Shown here: in pieces, positions 62,033-64,000 of the stretch | Layout: the number at the start of each line of letters is the position of its first letter | Position numbering within the stretch: the stretch's first letter is position 1 | Assembly: GCF_000786105.1 (NCBI RefSeq) | Contig: NZ_JTEV01000004.1 | Location: 39,163-103,162 of the forward strand | From: Bdellovibrio sp. ArHS | Lineage (GTDB): Bacteria; Bdellovibrionota; Bdellovibrionia; Bdellovibrionales; Bdellovibrionaceae | Direction of reading: 5' to 3' | DNA length: 64,000 nucleotides | Notes under the pieces: generated by a model | Seen by the model: only the letters and a program-made list of their open reading frames with translations | The model's database searches: none | Told to the model about the DNA's origin: nothing | Made by a program: the position numbers and the translations under genes

Positions 62033-62832
62033 TGGTTCTATTTTTTCTTGTCGCGGCGGTGCTGGCTTTTGTTGTGTATAAGCATTTTACTTGGCAGGCC
62101 CAGCCGTGGCCCGCAGAGGCGCTTCATCCTCCAGCCTATCAGGGACATCGTGGTTATTGGCAGGGCGGAGCTCAGGAGAACACCCTGTCCTCTTTCGCCG
62201 CGGCGAAGACGCGTGGTCTTGCGATGATCGAACTTGATGTTCGTCTTTCCGGTGACGGTATACCCGTGGTTTTCCATGATACGGATTTGAAGCGACTGAG
62301 AGGTCTTGAAAAATCAGTTCTGGATATGACGGCCGCCGAGTTGCGAATGCTGGTCGAAGCACCCTCTTTGGAAGAAGTTCTTCAATCTAAATTGGTTCCT
62401 GAATTGATTAATATTGAGTTGAAAACATCCGCGGTGTGGGATGGTGTTTTGGAACGTGCGGTGGCCGCTCTTGTGAAAAAACACGGCAAAGAAAAGCAGG
62501 TGTTGTTTTCAAGTTTCAATCCCTTATCTGTATGGCGATTAAGTCGTCTTTTACCGCAAGTTCCCCGCGCCCTTTTGGCAACGAAAGAAGATGAGCCCGA
62601 CAATAAGATTTATCTGAAGCATCTTTGGCTTGCGCCCTACGTGCGTGTGCATGCTTTGCATTTGGATCATCACTACGTGACAGTGGAAGACGTAAAGGCC
62701 TGGAGGAAACGCCAAGTGCCTGTGGCATTATGGACGGTCAATGAAAAAGAGAAAGCTGAGGCCTATTTGCGGGCCGGGGCTTTAAGTATTATTTCAGACA
62801 CTCTTGGCGAGAAGTCTTCCGCCGCGACGTAA
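62032..62832 (+). CDS. Membrane-anchored glycerophosphodiester phosphodiesterase
   Basis: The ATG at 62032 overlaps the preceding stop; a GTG one codon earlier is also possible. After an N-terminal anchor (LFFLVAAVLAFVVYKHF) the GDPD fold shows the catalytic QGHRGYWQGGAQENTLSSF, IELDVRLSGDGIPVVFHD, and LINIELKT. It cleaves glycerophosphodiesters to glycerol-3-phosphate and an alcohol. Coupling to an AsmA-like gene suggests a shared role in envelope lipid turnover. Confidence 0.92.
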   Translation: MVLFFLVAAVLAFVVYKHFTWQAQPWPAEALHPPAYQGHRGYWQGGAQENTLSSFAAAKTRGLAMIELDVRLSGDGIPVVFHDTDLKRLRGLEKSVLDMTAAELRMLVEAPSLEEVLQSKLVPELINIELKTSAVWDGVLERAVAALVKKHGKEKQVLFSSFNPLSVWRLSRLLPQVPRALLATKEDEPDNKIYLKHLWLAPYVRVHALHLDHHYVTVEDVKAWRKRQVPVALWTVNEKEKAEAYLRAGALSIISDTLGEKSSAAT

Positions 62833-62852
62833 GACTTCTCTTGGTCGCAGTA

Positions 62853-63089
62853 TTAAGAGTTTTGAGCTTCCGTCTGCTTTTGTGTTTGTGTCGTTTGTTG
62901 GGCAGAATGATTCACCTGTTTATGGTCGTGAATATCCTTAGGGTCCACGTCAATTTCGTTCAAACCCTGTTTGAAACCACGGATGGCTTTACCCAAACCC
63001 TGTCCTAATTGTGGTAGACGGCTTGGTCCAAAGAAAATCAAACCAAGAATTGCAAGAAGAAGAATGTGCGTAAGGCTAAACTCACCCAT
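62853..63089 (-). CDS. tatA: Twin-arginine translocase subunit TatA
   Basis: The 78-residue protein has one short span (ILLLAILGLIFFGPSRLP) and the amphipathic helix LGQGLGKAIRGFKQG, the signature of TatA/E, then an acidic and Gln-rich tail. It forms the pore for folded proteins with twin-arginine signals. tatB and tatC are not next to it. A hairpin covers its ribosome binding site. Confidence 0.95.
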   Translation of the reverse strand: MGEFSLTHILLLAILGLIFFGPSRLPQLGQGLGKAIRGFKQGLNEIDVDPKDIHDHKQVNHSAQQTTQTQKQTEAQNS

Positions 63090-63093
63090 GGGG

Positions 63094-63142
63094 CCTCCCA
63101 GAAATTTCTTTAAGAATACTCTTCTTAGACCTGTCTGGGAGG
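63094..63142 (-). promoter_or_regulatory. Hairpin that sequesters the tatA ribosome binding site
   Basis: In the leader RNA, CCTCCCAGA (63142-63134) can pair perfectly with TCTGGGAGG (63102-63094), which contains the GGGAGG ribosome site four bases before the ATG. An inner AAGAA/TTCTT stem (63122-63126 with 63112-63116) extends it. The fold would block translation until opened. Confidence 0.6.
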
Positions 63143-63163
63143 AAAATCAACGAGAACGGAAGG

Positions 63164-63640
63164 TTATTCCACCGGCATTTCAACGATTTCTACCTGATCG
63201 GCGTCAGAGGCTTCCTGCTCCAAAGCATTAGAAGCGTCCTCAGATCCCATGGTAACGACTTTAGTGCCTTCAGAGACTGTCTGTACAGGGGTTGCTTCGC
63301 GAGCCGCCGGAGCCTTGCCAGGAAGCTGCTTGGCTATCCCTTTAACAGGGCGTGCCGCCTGGACCTCCTGGACGGTAGGGGAGGAAGTCTTCGCGGACTT
63401 CTTGCCACCCATCTTTTTCAACTCTTTATCATATTTAGCTTTCAGCTCGGAAAGCTCCTTCTGATAGCTTTTTCGGATTTCTTCAACCTGATTGTTGCGT
63501 GCTTCGGTGATGCAAGAAGAATAAGTCTGCATCGCGATTTCCTTGGCCTGCGCCCGGCAAGTCAGCTCCGCCGAAGATTGTTGGGTGAAAGCATTGGCAC
63601 CGAAAAGTATTGTCGCAAAAAATGAAAGAACTGTTTTCAT
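63164..63640 (-). CDS. Secreted coiled-coil protein with Pro/Ala-rich tail
   Basis: GGGGAT precedes the ATG. An 18-20 residue signal peptide (ending near AFTQQ) is followed by a region with two Cys (LTCRAQ, SSCITE). A charged coiled coil follows (about 50-78, QKELSELKAKYDKELKK), then a disordered tail rich in Ala, Pro, Val and Glu. The family is unknown. It may be a periplasmic structural or linker protein. Confidence 0.7.
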   Translation of the reverse strand: MKTVLSFFATILFGANAFTQQSSAELTCRAQAKEIAMQTYSSCITEARNNQVEEIRKSYQKELSELKAKYDKELKKMGGKKSAKTSSPTVQEVQAARPVKGIAKQLPGKAPAAREATPVQTVSEGTKVVTMGSEDASNALEQEASDADQVEIVEMPVE

Positions 63641-63775
63641 AAAATCCCCATTTCAACAGGGACCTTATTCCAAGATCCGTGCCGTCCCAAGCCCCTTCTG
63701 GGCGACTTTAGGGGCGGCTCGGTCTGTGCTTTTTACATTGCTGTACAGACAATTGGCGGCCAATGCTTTGGGTTC

Positions 63776-64000
63776 CTATTTGGCCTTAAGAAGCTCTTTA
63801 ACGAACGCCTTGCCACTATCGTTTGTTGAGTAGTTGTGAATCACATAACCACTATGCAAAAGTGATTTATAAACAGAGGCAAACTGATCCACTGGAAGAA
63901 ACTCACGATAGTAGCGGACATCCGTGTAGGCATAAATTCGCAAAACACCTTTTTTATCTTTTTCAAATACAAAAATAGAAAACTTGAAAGTTCCGGGGTC
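63776..64000 (-). CDS. 3' end of a gene entering from the right edge
   Basis: The reverse strand is open from the right edge to a TAG at 63776-63778, giving 74 codons that end FVKELLKAK. The visible part (FSIFVFEKDKKGVLRIYAYT, REFLPVDQFASVYKSLLHSG) looks like a folded alpha/beta C-terminal domain. No start is visible and the family is not recognised. The 135 bases between this stop and 63640 hold no other frame. Confidence 0.65.
   Translation of the reverse strand, partial: DPGTFKFSIFVFEKDKKGVLRIYAYTDVRYYREFLPVDQFASVYKSLLHSGYVIHNYSTNDSGKAFVKELLKAK

Overview
The window is about 64 kb of compact chromosome, roughly half G+C, from a Gram-negative bacterium. The best fit is a Bdellovibrio-type predator (Bdellovibrionota). 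Supporting signs are the many short secreted proteins of unknown family, a FliA-type promoter in front of an operon with pilin-like N-termini, a PilZ-like protein with degenerate receiver domains, and a YajC-SecDF-RecJ-QueC gene order. No rRNA or other taxonomic marker lies in the window, so this assignment is inference. No insertion sequence, prophage or CRISPR array was seen, and no gene-free stretch exceeds about 300 bp.

Layout. 1-2318: the 5' part of a large secreted repeat protein that runs off the left edge. 2502-4737: a secreted HExxH/DUF4105 protein and a small secreted partner. 4916-5240: a micro-gene transcription unit ending in a strong terminator. 5372-5454: tRNA-Leu(GAG). 5503-9633: a frameshifted small gene, a DUF6178-like protein, DUF1428, a secreted protein and a YbdK-type ligase. 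9674-16359: an envelope and stress island with two BON proteins, a PfpI-like protein, a glycine-zipper stress protein, AsmA-like and OmpA-like proteins, a Q/N-rich small protein and a beta-barrel. 17314-25594: queA, tgt, yajC, secD, secF, recJ, queC and a DUF366 gene, largely head to tail. 25591-28321: a His-rich secreted protein divergent from copA, with an inverted repeat between them.

28353-36195: a double pseudo-receiver/PilZ-like protein; a coupled DUF1275, Na/Pi transporter and DUF486 operon; Nudix, DCC and Lon-N proteins; ctaA; and a zinc-type CDF exporter whose promoter predicts a leaderless mRNA. 36279-41842: a FliA-like promoter followed by a 933-residue pilin-like protein, two prepilin-like proteins and a secreted EF-hand protein, read here as a pilus or pseudopilus tip system. 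41895-46508: a TlpA-like thioredoxin, a UbiB-family kinase, a photolyase and a TIGR01777 epimerase-SRPBCC fusion.

47457-57799: a seven-gene, translationally coupled siderophore operon (PepSY membrane protein, ShiF-like exporter, IucA, IucB, IucC, IucD, TonB-dependent receptor). Its gene order is that of the enterobacterial aerobactin locus. Two BFD-type [2Fe-2S] proteins lie tail to tail just beyond it, so the 47-59 kb region reads as an iron-acquisition block. The window closes with gloB (58 kb), greA, an AsmA-like protein, a glycerophosphodiesterase, tatA (with a hairpin over its ribosome binding site), a secreted coiled-coil protein and the 3' end of one more gene.

Start sites were chosen from Shine-Dalgarno spacing, signal peptides and family N-termini, and several differ from the longest possible reading frame.
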